Notes: a model not told the origin generated them from the letters alone. DNA of 64,000 nt from Riptortus pedestris (GCA_019009955.1 CM032233.1:113102501-113166500), one strand, 5' to 3'. Positions 11,289 through 23,530 are shown, numbered from the stretch's first letter. Numbers and translations are program-made.

Positions 11289-12180
11289 ATTCAAACACTA
11301 ACGAATAATGTTTAATGAAAAGAAGGGCCTCCATAACGAACTGGTATAATCTTTGGCATAGCACATCTTCCAATGTTAGTGTACGCTAACAACGACTACG
11401 TCTGGACATTCAACTTACATGGAACACTCAAACAAAAATCAAAAGGTAGGACTGTATGAAACGTTTCGGACAAGTATATGAGATTTTTAATAGAAAATCG
11501 TATCTCAACTGAAAAACAAGTGAGAATATACAAGTAACTACTTAACACGTTGACCGCCCAACACGGGTTGCTTCGGATTAACGCTCTTCCTCAGGACGCC
11601 CAATACGAGTTATTTCGTAGTTTGTAGACTTCCCACTTTTGCACTGTTACGAGTGAATACGATATTTTTTCTAGGGCTCTTTTTTCCACACAAAAAAATC
11701 CTGAAAACTTTATAACGATTGTTACGTATCATAATTAGTATTCTTATGAATATTTCTTATAAATGATTAAATCGATTTGGCTTCTCGGGCAGGAATTCGA
11801 AAAGTACTTTGTCAGCCAACGTGTTAGATTTGCGCTAAATAAGTGTGGGGTACAGCAAAATCTCCGAATGATATACGCAACCAGACTCCCCAATGTAAAG
11901 ACCTGCACATCATAGTTAATATTCCATATTATTCCAAAAGGTGTTAACAAAGTTAAGAGCCACCTGTGGTCATTTTTTCAATTAAGCTGCAGAACTCCTG
12001 CTCACGGATGGGAATTCAGTGCGTCTCGAAATTACTAAGTCTAAGCAAAGAAAAAGTTACATTCTGGGACCAAACCTAAGGTTTATCAGTGCTAAATATA
12101 TGTAAAACGTTCCAACCGATGAACACACCGTCTCGAAATGTGGTTCGAAGTGTGCTGTTGTCCCGTCAACGAGATTCAAT
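11289..12180. other. unassigned, with a possible piggyBac-type terminus
   Basis: At 11547 TTAA is followed by CACGTTGACCGCC and inverted GC-rich bits, which could be the end of a TTAA-targeting element. No partner end is found. The rest shows short coding-like patches without a clear family. Confidence 0.25.
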
Positions 12181-12360
12181 CTCGACCACCTCTGGTCACT
12201 CGATCCCGTATGGAAAAATTAAAATGTTGAGAGGAGTTAGGCAGAGGGACGATCTTTCGCCGATACTACTTATAGAACATCTGGATATTGTTCTAATACA
12301 CTGTAACTGTAGAGAAATAGACTTAAATTGCTGGAGAAACTAGAGTCTGCAGAAGATGTA
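12181..12360 (+). pseudogene. RTE-like reverse transcriptase palm fragment
   Basis: It contains LRGVRQRDDLSPILL followed by HLDIVLIHCNCRE, paralleling RGVRQRDNLSLILS...FLLRHCNCREKG in the larger fragment just downstream. The GVRQGD-LSP block is RT domain motif 4. Its occurrence twice within 600 bp means two separate copies, or a duplicated piece, of one element family. Frame breaks flank it on both sides. Confidence 0.55.
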
Positions 12361-12394
12361 AAGCTAATAGCTGCTAATAAAAAATTATTTTAAC

Positions 12395-13640
12395 AAAAAG
12401 AAAAAGGTAATTGAGACAAAAAAACTACCGGCTTATCACTCTTTACTCCACAGTATCAAATGTTTTTACCAGTATTTTTTAAAGAAAGAATTCCCCATCA
12501 GTTAAATGCAGAAAAGGGTTCTCAGTCACAGTCCTTCTACAAACAATGAATCAGTTGATTGAAAAATCTATAGAATATTCATTTCCAGTTTATCTCTGTT
12601 TTCTAGACTTTAAGAAGGCTATTCCATGACAGCAGTTTTCAGGCATTATGCGAACTTGGAATGGAAGATAAATATATTATAATAATTAAAGAGCTATATC
12701 CAGATAATAAAGCCTTCTTCGAAACCCAGAGAAAAGAACTTACATTTCCAATTAAGAGAGGAGTGAGACAGAGGGACAATCTTTCGCTGATACTATCCAT
12801 AGCAGTGCTAGAGTTTTTACTTAGGCACTGCAACTGTAGAGAAAAAGGTATGCCAATTTCAAGTAAATCACTGGGAGAACCTAGAGTTTGCAGATGACCT
12901 AACGCTGTTTGGAGGACCTAAAAGGAATGCAGTATAGTCTCTTCAGCGAATCTAGCCATGTCGGACTGGATCCAAGCCAGAGCAAAACCAAGGTAATGCC
13001 AAATGCAGTGAATCCACCGATTGTAATTGCTAATCAGCCATTAGATTATGTCGACGAGTACATTAACCTAGAGCAGCTCGTCTCTTTCGAAGAAATGGGC
13101 TCCAAGGAAATTATAAGAAGGGCGGCTTTAGTATGGAAAAAGTTTTGGACCGTGAAATTCATTATGAAGTGAAACGTTAAAATGAAATGGAAGAGAGAAG
13201 TTTTTAATCGTTGTGTATTATCGGTTTTGACCTATGGATGCCCAACCTGGTCACTCACCAAGAAACCCGAAGCTAAATTGGAAGTCTGGCAACACTCAAT
13301 CGAGGGGTATCAGGACTTCAGGAGCAGTGATCGCATTAGGAGCACTGAGCTGAAGAAACAGACTGGAATGAAGGATGTCGTGTACTTCTCAAGCAATCTG
13401 GCTAGGTTTGAAGACAGCAGTTAGGCTAAACTAGTCAGTGAATGGACACCGTATGATAGGAAGGGAAGAGATGGGCAGTTTGAAGGAGCTAGTTGGACCG
13501 GCTTGAATGAGGACTGCTCACCAACGGGATCTGTGGTAATTAATATCGGAAGCCCACAATTCAAATCATAAATAGGTTTGGTTACCGCTGGGATTTATAC
13601 TACTACCCCTTCAAGGAGGCCATCCCAGTGCCATATTAAA
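12395..13640 (+). pseudogene. RTE-like LINE reverse transcriptase, multiply broken
   Basis: Successive frames read in order as an RT domain. They hold a YRPxSL-like region with decayed frame at 12410-12600, FQALCELGMEDKYI at about 12636, IKRGVRQRDNLSLILS (12755-12800), an E-x-x-FADDL-like stretch broken at 12880, SQSKTKVM (about 12975), and LSVLTYGCPTWSLTKKPEAK (about 13215) before a Y-G-x-x-W thumb. A D-R-IRSTELKKQTGMKDVV tail follows. This order and the tail are characteristic of RTE/BovB-like elements, though a related clade is possible. At least three frameshifts or stops occur. No endonuclease domain is visible upstream. The 3' end is cut off by the Helentron-like copy at 13642. Confidence 0.75.
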
Positions 13641-13641
13641 A

Positions 13642-14071
13642 ATTGTTCGTCACGCAGGGGATGCGTAAACTAAGCAAATTTCCCACGCGAAGGTTTACAA
13701 TAAATAATATACATTCTGGTAACACCACCGCGAATATTAAGTGAATAAATACAAACTGTAATGAGAAATCTTTCAGTTACAAGTTAATAACACTACAACG
13801 GAATGCGTCTGAATTGTAAACAAACAGGCCAGCCAGCCTGAATTATAGACCGGAAAGAAAAACCATTAATGAAATATATCTGAATATAACACATCAATTT
13901 TATTGAAAACTATTTACAATAGCAAGTAAAAACAGAACGTATTTGCATATATCGTACCTCACAAAGTAAAAGTTCAATGAAAATAATATTGCTTATTTAC
14001 AAGGTTAAATAAGGTATGAAGTGGTTCATAATATAACAGCTTATTATTAATATAACATGAGTCGGAGGGGG

Positions 14072-14127
<56 letters not shown>

Positions 14128-14247
14128 GAACGGACCTCATATTCGTCATTTCCTGGGCAGGATCGATGGGCATTTGAGGAAATTTTTTCAAAAATCGCAT
14201 CATGAGTACGGCCTCAATAGCTGATTCCCTTAAGGAAAATCTGCTAA
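13642..14247 (+). mobile_element. HINE-like Helentron copy, both ends present
   Basis: The 5' end GTTCGTCACGCAGGGG is at 13645 and the 3' end CTGCTAAAAG at 14241. The central body with the C-rich tract is missing, so GGAGGGGGATTTATA joins the microsatellite at about 14075. It lies directly against the broken RTE-like sequence. Confidence 0.8.
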
Positions 14248-15282
14248 AAGAAAACCGATGAATTTGTTTCCTTATTTGGAAAAAAAGATTATGTGTATTA
14301 TGTATATGTACGTTATTTATACTTTATATTCTTTATTTTATGCCCACCTGTCAATCAATAGGCTTTATTATTATTATCATTATTCCAAAACGTAACCCTC
14401 CATACTTCTCTGTTAACAAATACGCAAAGCAGGCTCCATACTTATCTCCTTGTGCATAACTTTTTATGTGTCCATACTTATTACTCACCGCGGAAAATGT
14501 TTAAAGCAAATAATGAGTAACAACAATGAGATGTTAATCAAAATTTAGTAATACGTATTTTTGAAGATATCAATTAATAATTGTATGGAATTTTTGAGAC
14601 TTGTAGTTTTATTACGTTTCACCACTGCTTGGTAGACATTAGAAAGCTAATTACTCTGAACCAACTAATTTAATTAACTGGATGTCCTATGAATCAACTA
14701 TAAGTAAATAATCTTGTTGAGAAATAAATTATTAGTAATAATAAATTAGTTGTTAAGGACTTTCGTATTTTTCTATTAGAAATCCTGAAATTGCTCAGTA
14801 ATTAGAAATAAAATTATTTTGTACCCTAACAATACATTATTTATGACATGAAGAGGAAAACCATAATGTTCCAAGCACTTCCTATTAGTCGAATTTTCTA
14901 CATATCAAAATAATGCATTTATTTAATTAAAAGATAACTATAATCTTAAATACATGCACTTATAAAAAATACTAATCTAATTGATAAATGATCAAAGATC
15001 TAAACTATAAAAATAATACAATGTGAGAAAACTATTAATTTCCTTGATACATTGGAAACGAAAAGTCTGAGTTGTTCATATTTCAATGCATATGCGCATG
15101 CTAAAATGTAATAATTATAAAAAATATATCAAGCTTAAAAAATATTAAAGCTATATAAAACATTTTTCAAAATGAAAAACAGCACATAATATTCGCTTGT
15201 ATGTGGCAAAATTCAATATGCTGAAAAATTGTGCAAGCTATGTTAATATGTTTAAAGCCGACGACCCAGGTTTTGGGGGAAA
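14248..15282. other. no gene recognised
   Basis: AT-rich DNA with only short frames. No domain or repeat family is recognised. Confidence 0.5.
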
Positions 15283-16155
15283 GTTCGTCACACAAGGCTG
15301 CGTAACCTAACAGATTTCCCACTTGCTGGTATAACACTTGTAATCTCATATCACAACATATTCTCTATTTATATGTAAATAACCGATGAGTACAAAGGGT
15401 GGGGGTTACTGGAGGAAAAATACAAGAAAGTACCAATAACTCGCTTAATACTTGAGTTACGAAATAATGTATACAAAAATTGTAGAACATCAATAGTTTA
15501 ACAAGATTGGTTGTATAACATTTTACGATCCGACTCATAATAACTGAGATATTTTGAATTTTCGAATCCCCCTCCCCTCTATACCACCACTATTCCAGGT
15601 CCCATTTATGCCAATAACAAATATTATCTTTAGTGTTTCCTGAAACTGTTAAATATCAAGTATGGTACACTTCAAATAAACATATTCGAGTAAAGAACGA
15701 AAATTCTTAATCGATGACGTCATCAAGTAACATATTAACATGTATCTCACAGAATAAAAGTTCAATGATAACCATATTTGGTATTTAACCATGAAATGAA
15801 GTGCTTCATGACACAACAGGTTATTATTAATATGAAATGAGTACGAGTCGGTGTTTACTCATGGCAGAAAACTAAAATATTGAAATTTCTTGGTTAATAT
15901 TTAATATAGAGAAAAAAGTTACATAACAGCATTTATAGGACATTACATTACATTAGAAATAAGATTGATTCTATACAATTTCTCAATACGACGAATAACG
16001 AACATATTTTGAATTTTCGAAATTCTCCCCTCTTAACCCCCCCCCTCACCCTTTCCGATTTCAGCCGTTAACGAACTTGACCATAAAACGTAAAAATATC
16101 GAGTTCGGTAACGGTTAAACAAAACATAAACAAATATATATAAATAAACAAACAA
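15283..16155 (+). mobile_element. HINE-like copy, long form with duplicated module, 3'-truncated
   Basis: The 5' end is at 15283 (GTTCGTCACACAAGGCTGCG). Two body modules follow. Module 1 (about 15430-15680) and module 2 (about 15870-16110) each run from an 'AATAACTCGCTTAATA'/'TTTCTTGGTTAATATT' start through an AGATATTTTGAATTTTCGAA block, a C-rich tract, and AAATATC-AGT. No (TA)n expansion or 3' palindrome is found after 16155. Confidence 0.75.
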
Positions 16156-16883
16156 ATCAAGCTGCCCCTTTCTGAGGGTACCTGTATGGTCAGTCTCCTA
16201 ATCTGCCTGTTTTGGTAATATTATTATTATTTCTTATTTTATTTTGTTTATATTGTGTATGGGAATTTGGATAATTGAGTGGAGGAAATTTGGGAGGTAC
16301 CTCATGTGAGGGTGCAGCTTAATATTTCAGCTTTATTTTTAATATAAATGATGGTTTACAATTTTTATAGATGATTTTAGGATAAGTGTGGACAAGACCT
16401 TCAGGTCATCTTTGGTCAGCCCATATTCAATTAATGTCAACGCCCAGGCAACGCAGCTTTAATCAGGTACCTCCTACATCTCCTCTCTATTATTAGTATG
16501 GGGTTTGTTTATTTTTTTAGAGGTCTCTTACAGTTTCTCTGGGGGTTTTTTCAGAGGTTCCCACCCGCTGTGATATGTTTCCCATATACATCTGTAATTT
16601 GTGTAGGTTTTATAGTTTTAATTTTATTTATAGTTTTGACATATGCTTATCGTTGTTTGCTTTTTTTATTAGTTGACTTGTTAGTAGATATTTTATGGTT
16701 TTGGTTTTATTTTTTAGTAGTTGACTAGTTATTAGATTTTCTAGATTTATTTGTTGACTAGTTTTATGATTTTCCATTGTTTTACTCATTATTTTGTGTC
16801 TGGTTTTATGACTGTTGTTTATTTTGCTTTTGTGCCATGCTATGAATGTTAAATTAACTCGTGGTTGTGTTTGTCAGCAGGCA
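16156..16883. other. T-rich unassigned segment
   Basis: Moderately T-rich plus strand. The open frame at 16498-16728 is hydrophobic and composition-driven, with no recognisable family. It could be the flank of a degenerate Penelope-like end, given the ribozyme-like motif immediately downstream. Confidence 0.3.
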
Positions 16884-16920
16884 CTGAGGATGGAGCGTTG
16901 ACTCCGAAAGTGCACTCTGC
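16884..16920 (+). ncRNA. hammerhead-ribozyme-like motif
   Basis: CTGAGGA (16884-16890) fits the hammerhead core CUGANGA. Next come U and a 4-bp stem II (GGAG/CTCC, loop CGTTGA), then GAAA at 16906-16909. The palindrome GTGCAC fits a minimal stem III, and TC is a permitted cleavage triplet end. TGC can pair with GCA just before the core as a start of stem I. Small palindromic stem III hammerheads are known from Penelope-like element ends. No Penelope coding remnant is seen nearby, so its origin is inferred. Stem I is short and could be chance. Confidence 0.45.
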
Positions 16921-17079
16921 ATAATATTAAAAAACAGTAGAGGACTTGGCCTTCTTATTGATCCTTATACATTTGTTCCTCTACCATCCAGCATATTCCA
17001 GAGATAGCATATTCCAGAGATAATGTCTTGACGGTTTTTTGATGGAGGACTCCTCTTGAACCAAACAGAAGCCTCATAA

Positions 17080-17080
17080 C

Positions 17081-17132
<52 letters not shown>

Positions 17133-17253
17133 GTGTAAGGACCACATTTTCGTCGTCTCCTGGGTAGGACTGATGGGCATTTGAGTACATTTTTCGAAAT
17201 CGCGTGATGAGTACAACCTCAATAGGTGATTTCACCTAAGAGAAATCTGCGAA
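17080..17253 (+). mobile_element. HINE-like 3' end, 5'-truncated
   Basis: A (TA)n tract (17090-17128) is followed by the family 3' block (TCGTCGTCTCCTGGGTAGGA) and a decayed terminal palindrome (TTCACCTAAGAGAAATCTGC). Upstream body and 5' end are absent. Confidence 0.8.
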
Positions 17254-18332
17254 AAGTAATCCATATTTCGAATAAATAATCTCACAAGAATACTGGGTGG
17301 GCGAGTGTCCATTAACGTAATAACCTTTGAATTGAATGTTCTTCATTCATGAAACTCGAAATAAAAACATTTTGAGAGAGAAACCGAACGGCGTTCTCCT
17401 GTCAGCAAAACCGGTAAAACGGGAGGGACAATGAGTGGGGGCATACAATGTCATATCTTCATTTCAATTAGTAGTTCAGAAATATAAATAGGATTTCTCA
17501 TACAAATCCCTACTAATGAAGACCTTTAACACGTTTCAATTTGACGAGCAGTATCGAAAATATGTACAATTATGTTTGTCGACCACCCTTACAGCTTACT
17601 CAGGGAATGACTAAATGGAAGACAAACTGCTTATATTTCATTAATAGGATGTAGTAAAAACCAAGTTTCTCTTATATAAGTCTAAAATAGGAGGCGTAAC
17701 ATTCATATCTTGCGAAATACCTCCTAATTATTGAGTAGAGTAAAAAAGAAAGATAATTTGCAAAACAAGAAGGTTTACTTGAAAAGGTGTATTTTAATTA
17801 CCCTATCGTAAAAAGCTTATTATAGACATCAAGTATTGCCAAATACAATTAACTCCGCATTACACATAGAAGTCAATTCATCGGATTTTATAATGCTATT
17901 ATTGATCAAATGTATTAAAATTATTACTTATTAGAGCCAGGATATTTTCCCCTAATTGTTTTTTTTTTAGTATTCTTACGGAATCAAAAAACGCCACTAA
18001 TTATAGTTTGGATTCTATTGATAAAATATATCAGGCATTTGAATTGTGGGTAAAATTCAGTCTGTACAAGTTTTTAATTTTTAATGGATCTAATTATTTA
18101 GGTTTTCGTTTATTCTGACACACCTCTCATGTCATATATAATAGTACTTATGAATTAAATGAATGCCTATGTCAAAGAGCGCCCGAAAACGTAAATATAA
18201 TGACTCAATTCTCATTTCACTTGCGAAAGTAAATCAAAATTACTTAATTGTTTTTTGAGTATATACGAGTGTGTGTATATATATATATAATTTCTTGATA
18301 GTCTATTATATTATACTTATAACTATAATATA
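17254..18332. other. no gene recognised
   Basis: AT-rich DNA with no open frame of note and no family match. Confidence 0.5.
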
Positions 18333-18947
18333 CACTCAACCGAAAAAAAAAACCGGATACTTCATTTTTGTCGTATTAAAAGCTAATTTTCAGCAATTTT
18401 CTTTATGTGGGTATTCTAGTTATTACAGAGAATTTAGAGTCTAAGTCCATTGAACTAATCCCTTCAGGATTAGTAAACAATTAAATAAAACTCAGATTAG
18501 ATTTATTTGTCGTGAAGTTGATCTATTCTAAACTGTAAGTAGTTTTTCGCATATTTAAACATCTTTAATTATTAACCAAGCATTTTCTTTAATTAATGTT
18601 TTATTTTTATTTCGGTCCAGAATAATGGGTCTTTCAAACTTAGATGGAAGGCCGGAGCTTACGTTACATTGCCGAAACGCTTGGGGTAGCGAAGTCTACC
18701 ATTCACTGTATTAAAAATGAAGAATATTTTTTTTTTAAAAATGTGTTAATTTATCTTTTTCTTTTTTTTTCTTTTGTATTTTTTTGTAAATAATCAATAA
18801 AAATTATTCACTTTTGGCAGATTTTGTTTAAATAACCTATAGATTAACCAATTATTTTAATTAAAAAGATTAATATACATACATATTAAGTATTTAACAA
18901 AATTATAAGACTAAATCTAAGTGTCCGGTTTTTTTTGCGGTTGAGTG
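18333..18947 (+). mobile_element. Tc1/mariner-type element, internally deleted
   Basis: Terminal inverted repeats start CACTCAACCG and end CGGTTGAGTG. The A-run and CCGGATACTT of the left match the AAGTGTCCGG and T-run of the right, about 30 bp in all. TA flanks both sides (18331-18332 and 18948-18949), matching the TA target duplication of this superfamily. At 615 bp it is far below the ~1.3-1.6 kb of an autonomous element. Confidence 0.85.
18626..18718 (+). pseudogene. Tc1-type transposase, helix-turn-helix remnant
   Basis: The frame through 18653-18715 gives RSLRYIAETLGVAKSTIHCI, the paired-like DNA-binding helix-turn-helix at the N-terminus of Tc1-family transposases. The DDE catalytic core is entirely missing, and no start codon or long frame remains. 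Its place inside matching inverted repeats confirms the assignment of the element. Confidence 0.75.
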
Positions 18948-18949
18948 TA

Positions 18950-19567
18950 TATAATATTCTCATATTTTAGACATCATTTGATGAAATGAGTTAGCGTGAT
19001 GGACATCTTCAAATGAAATTATAAACTTCATTGGAACCTAATTTCATAAAAGAGTATTTTAGCTCGAAGTCTAGCCGGAAATTATAATGGAGCTTCACAA
19101 CAACAGAGAAAGTGCATTAGTGGAAATATTTGAATACATTACAGTTTATTTTAAGTGCTCCAAGCATGATAAATTGTATAAGCACTGGTATGAAATATTA
19201 CATATGAATTTAAATACTCTTCTTAATAATTAAATAAATCTGGGTTGCACGCACTCGGGCAAAATTGGTAGGTGAAACCCATAAGAACATTTCTTACTCA
19301 ATGGAGTTTGAAAAGTAGTTTACTAGCGAGTAAAATGTGCTAGAGGTTGTTTATTAATTTTCATTGCGAATACCTTTTGTAATGTAAATGTATTAGTGCT
19401 GATTCACATCCCATAGGATGTGAATATATTTACGAATTTCGGGTTGTTTAATGTTTTAATTTCATTAAACAGAAATATGAATTTCTTTTTAATTATTCCG
19501 TAACACTATTATATATTCACCATAAATCAGTACGGCAAGTGTATAGCCACTATCTTTGGTCAATTAA
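18950..19567. other. no gene recognised
   Basis: AT-rich with short frames only. Confidence 0.5.
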
Positions 19568-20035
19568 ATAAATTCCGTCGCGTAGGGGCTGCGTAAACTA
19601 AGAATATTTGCCACGATAAGGTTTGCCATAGATAAATATACATACAGGCAACACTACCGTTAAGTGAATAAATACAATCGGTAATGGGAAATCATTCAGT
19701 CACTTTACAATACAAGTTACTAATCTCTACGACGGAAAGCGGCTGAATTGTAAACAAACAGGATAGGCAACCTCTTACCGCTGAATAGATAGACCGGAAA
19801 GACAAACAGTTAATGAAATATATCCGAATATAAGATATTTATTTTATTGAAAACAATTTCCTAAAGCTAGTGCAGTAAATTGTAATGAATCAGTTTTATC
19901 TAAATCACTCAAATTTTAGTAATCCAAAAACAAAAGAAAGGGGGGCAGGGTCAACAGAACTTATTTGCATATATATCGCATTTATATATAAATTAAAAGT
20001 TCATTGATAACAATACTTGGTATTTAATCTTAAAA
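19568..20035 (+). mobile_element. HINE-like copy, long-form 5' half
   Basis: The 5' end TTCCGTCGCGTAGGGGCTGC is at 19571. The long-form segment with GAATAGATAGACCGGAAAGA follows, then similarity stops near 20035 after TTAAAAGTTCATTGATAAC. The 3' half is absent. Its second half is almost identical to 20877-21128. Confidence 0.8.
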
Positions 20036-20329
20036 AATGTTTCACTTTCTTCACTCATTTCAGTTTAGTAATGTTGCCATTATTCAACGATTACAGAAAA
20101 ATGTATATTTATTCATAAAGTGTTCATTTTAAACATAAATCGTATGTTGAATGATATTATATATGAATCCTATAATTTAATAGAATTAAAATAAACCTTA
20201 AAAAACAATATGGATTTATTTTTAGCGAACCACAATAAGAGAATTTTTTTAACGAAATTGGCAAATTATTACTCATAAACTAATAGTAAATAGTTTGTTT
20301 ATCAAATATTTAAGATTCAAATGCCTTAA

Positions 20330-20640
20330 ATAAGTGCGCCCTGGTGAGGAATGACGGAAAACGGAAAAAAGTAGAGCTAAATAAGTCCCTAATGAGCTTC
20401 GCAGTTGGAAGGACTGGAGAGAGTGAGCAAAATTAAATAAACAAATAACAGAAAACATCCCCCTACCACTGGCTAGAAGTTGCAAGAAAGAATTGGATTG
20501 CCAAGAAATAAAAGGTGAGGGTAAGAGTGTTTTGAAAATTGCCAAATTTGATGTAATGAAAATTATTGGCTGTAAATATTCCAGGCCCAGATGGAGTATT
20601 GATTAGGAGCCACAGGTAATTTCTTGAGGCTGCACAAAGC
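20330..20640 (+). pseudogene. possible LINE RT linker fragment
   Basis: Broken plus-strand frames end in NIPGPDGVLIRSH at about 20577-20615, resembling the conserved K-x-PGPDGI/V motif at the start of non-LTR reverse transcriptase domains. Upstream frames are interrupted, so I cannot follow the preceding linker. The minus-strand open frame 20273-20545 is not convincing. It is cut downstream by the Helentron-like copy at 20704. Confidence 0.35.
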
Positions 20641-20703
20641 ATAAAGGGAGAGGGAAAGAAATGCTATCTCAAAAGCGTATGTTTTAAGTTACAAAACATT
20701 AAA

Positions 20704-21458
20704 AAGTTCGTCACGCAGGGGCTGCGTAAACTAAGCAGATTCCCCAAGCAAAGGTTTACAATAGATAAACATACATATAGGTAACACTACTGTGAATGCT
20801 TAGTAAATTTACAATAAAATTTAATAATCTCTACAACGGAAAGTGGCTGACATGTAAACAAACAGGCCAGCCAACCACTTACCGCTGAATAGATAGACCG
20901 GAAAGACAAACAGTTAATGAAATATATCCGAATATAAGATATTTATTTTATTGAAAACAATTTCCTAAAGCTAGTGCAGTAAATTGTAATGAATCAGTTT
21001 TATCTAAATTACTCAAATTTTAGTAATCCAAGAACAAAAGAAAGGGGGGGGGGCAGGGTCAACAGAACTTATTTACATATATATCGCATTTATATATAAA
21101 GTAAAAGTTCATTGATAACAATACATGGTATTTAATCTTGTAATAAAGTGGTTCATTATACAACAGCTTATTGTTAAGATGACATGAGTAGAGAAGTGAG
21201 GATTTGATGAAGGCTCAAAACTGAAAAATGCAAATATCTACGTAAATATTCAAGATAGAGAATAAACGTATATAACAATATTTATAGTACATTTAATTTG
21301 CAATAAGATTGGTTTTATACAAATTTTCGATGTTCAGTAACGGAGATATTTCGAATTCTCGGGAATCCCCTCCTCTAACTCCCACCTCCCACTGGTCCGA
21401 TTTTAGCCATAACGAACTTAATCTTTGATTTTACATGAAACGTTTAAATATCGAGTTT

Positions 21459-21513
<55 letters not shown>

Positions 21514-21643
21514 GTATATAATATAACGGACCTAATTTTCGTCATATCCTGTGTAGGATCGATGGACATTTGAAGACATTTTTCGAAGATTGCGTCATGA
21601 GTACGACCTCAATAGCTGATTCCCTTAAGAGAAATCTGCTAAA
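20704..21643 (+). mobile_element. HINE-like Helentron copy, full length, long 5' form
   Basis: The 5' end GTTCGTCACGCAGGGGCTGC is at 20706 and the 3' terminus GAGAAATCTGCTAAAA ends at 21644. It has a G-run at 21043-21052, a C-rich tract near 21380 and (TA)n at 21461-21507. At about 940 bp it is the best complete long-5' copy. Confidence 0.85.
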
Positions 21644-22509
21644 ATGTTCATTAAAAAAAATTCTTACATTTAAAATTATGAAAGGTTATTGTATGGACCC
21701 AATAAATAAATTCTCTCTCGATTTATTTTCGACATATTGTGCTTACTGGAATATTAACAGACTTCATGTTATGTTTTCGTTGACAACTGTCAGTTAGCTC
21801 CCACACCTATGCATGTGATTTTCTTATTAAACTGGCACATGCCCAGCTTGCTTAGTAGGTATAGGTTAACTCAGGGCGAAACATTAAACTGAAGTTGAAG
21901 TGACGGAAAGCATGGGTCACGCCAGTGATGGAAGTTTATTTTAGCTTCCGGTTACCTTTGCTCATGAATCAAATAAACCTGGTCTTGAGCTTTCAAATAT
22001 AAAATAGCCATATTTCATAATCATTCTGGTTTTCCCTTGAATGGTTTAGCTTAATATCGATAAAATGACCCTGAAACCTTAGCTTTCCAATGGTTTTCGC
22101 AGAGAATGTTTCCTGCTAATGTACTTTCACTGTTGTTGTGAAGATCGATTATAATTTCCTCCTAGACTTCGAGCTAAAATACTCTTTTATGAGATTAAGT
22201 TTCAATGAAGTTCATAATTTCATTCGAAAATGTTCATCGCGCAATGTGATTTCAACACGGGAAGCACAGAGTGAATGTAACATTACTCCAAAAGTTATAT
22301 ATCCAGTTTCGAGCACAGTGGCTCTACTGATATAATTTTTTTGATAAGGTCAGAATAACTATTGGTACGGAAATTAGAGAAAAACTTTTCTTAAGTTTAA
22401 TAAAAAAATGCGAATAATACGCACATTGGCCTCAATACCGTGAAAAAATCTTGTCAATTGATAAATTTGATTCTTTATTTATGACTGTATCGATCCAATT
22501 TTAGTATAT
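21644..22509. other. no gene recognised
   Basis: Frames to 21797 (from 21570) and 22138-22335 have no recognisable domains. The first begins inside the repeat end. No repeat family is identified. Confidence 0.45.
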
Positions 22510-22706
22510 GTACCGCCGAAGCGAGTACATATCCTAAATTCCAGTTCGATTTCTGCCTGGGCAAATAGGAATTTATTTAGTGACGAACTCATTAAATAAA
22601 ACCCTTAGGCCCACCCTGGCTAGAAAAGGGAGGTAGCCTGTAGATAACCCGTCCCAATTAGTCATAGTTGCATAAAGTTGGCGTTAATAAATAAATAAAT
22701 AAATAT
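22510..22706 (+). mobile_element. tRNA-derived SINE, 5'-truncated
   Basis: A B-box-like AGTTCGATTTC lies at 22542. The shared block CTCATTAAATAAAACCCTTA, CCACCCTGGCTAG and GTAGATAACCCGTCCCAATT follow, then a tail of AATA repeats from about 22685. About 85% of positions in the body agree by eye with the copy at 24154. Confidence 0.75.
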
Positions 22707-23530
22707 GATTTATGACTGAATTGTGATTTGAGCCTGAACCACTGTACATATTTGAGTCTTAAACATCTTGATAGGCTAATTGATTTTCTCCTCCGACATT
22801 AATTTACACAAGTTAGCATGCATTTGGGGGAAATTGAATATTCTAATATTACTGGCAAGGTATGGCGGATATTGTCACCTCTGCGGAGCTGTAATTCAGT
22901 TTTATGAAAGGACTTTGTGAACAAGAACGTGACAACCTTGTGGAATAATCTATTGGGCTCGAAGCGCAAGTGAAGGATCCATTAGCTGTTGATAACATTC
23001 TTGCCGCAGCACCTGGCGAGGAGAAGCTTCCTAACAATATTGCCTCAAGCCTTCATCATGCTCTTTATGCTAGAATTAATTTAATAGCTTTCCAGCTTTC
23101 AGGGGAGAACTAATGAATTTAGAGTGTTCTAATTGTTCTATTCGGGACAACAAATCCCATGCACGATGGAAAATTAAGAAATGAAAACATAGTCTTCTAA
23201 TAACCCTATCGGATGTTTAACCGCAAGAATTGAAATAAATACCCTTTTTATCATTGCCCCATTGATAACTACATCTCAGGGAAGCATCTATTTTACAGAA
23301 AGTCTCACATCACTAAAATTAAGATAGTCTGCCAAACATTTTGATTAAAAAAGTATGTTAGGCTAGATAGCACAAAATAGATTATTGTTGTCGGCTATTT
23401 TAATTTAACTCATTAGTTTTATAAAAATTTTAAATCTAATTACTCTTTTTATTCTTTCCCTAAAACGTGAATCTTTCTGTTCCTTAGAGTCCGATTATGG
23501 ACAAAGCCGAAAGGCTCGTGATGAAAAAAA
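22707..23530. other. no gene recognised
   Basis: Frames are short. The minus frame 22849-23037 has no known domain. Confidence 0.45.

Noticed and set aside
11547..11620. TTAACACGTTGACCGCCC as the end of a second piggyBac-type element.
   Set aside because: No matching opposite end or transposase remnant is found within the window, so it is kept only as a weak note.
16498..16728. Hydrophobic 76-codon frame that could suggest a membrane protein.
   Set aside because: The strand is T-rich, so Phe, Leu and Val codons arise from composition. There is no family match or start context.
20273..20545. Minus-strand 90-codon frame.
   Set aside because: The plus strand carries LINE-like PGPDGV residues downstream, and the minus frame shows no domain. 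It is probably a shadow of LINE debris.
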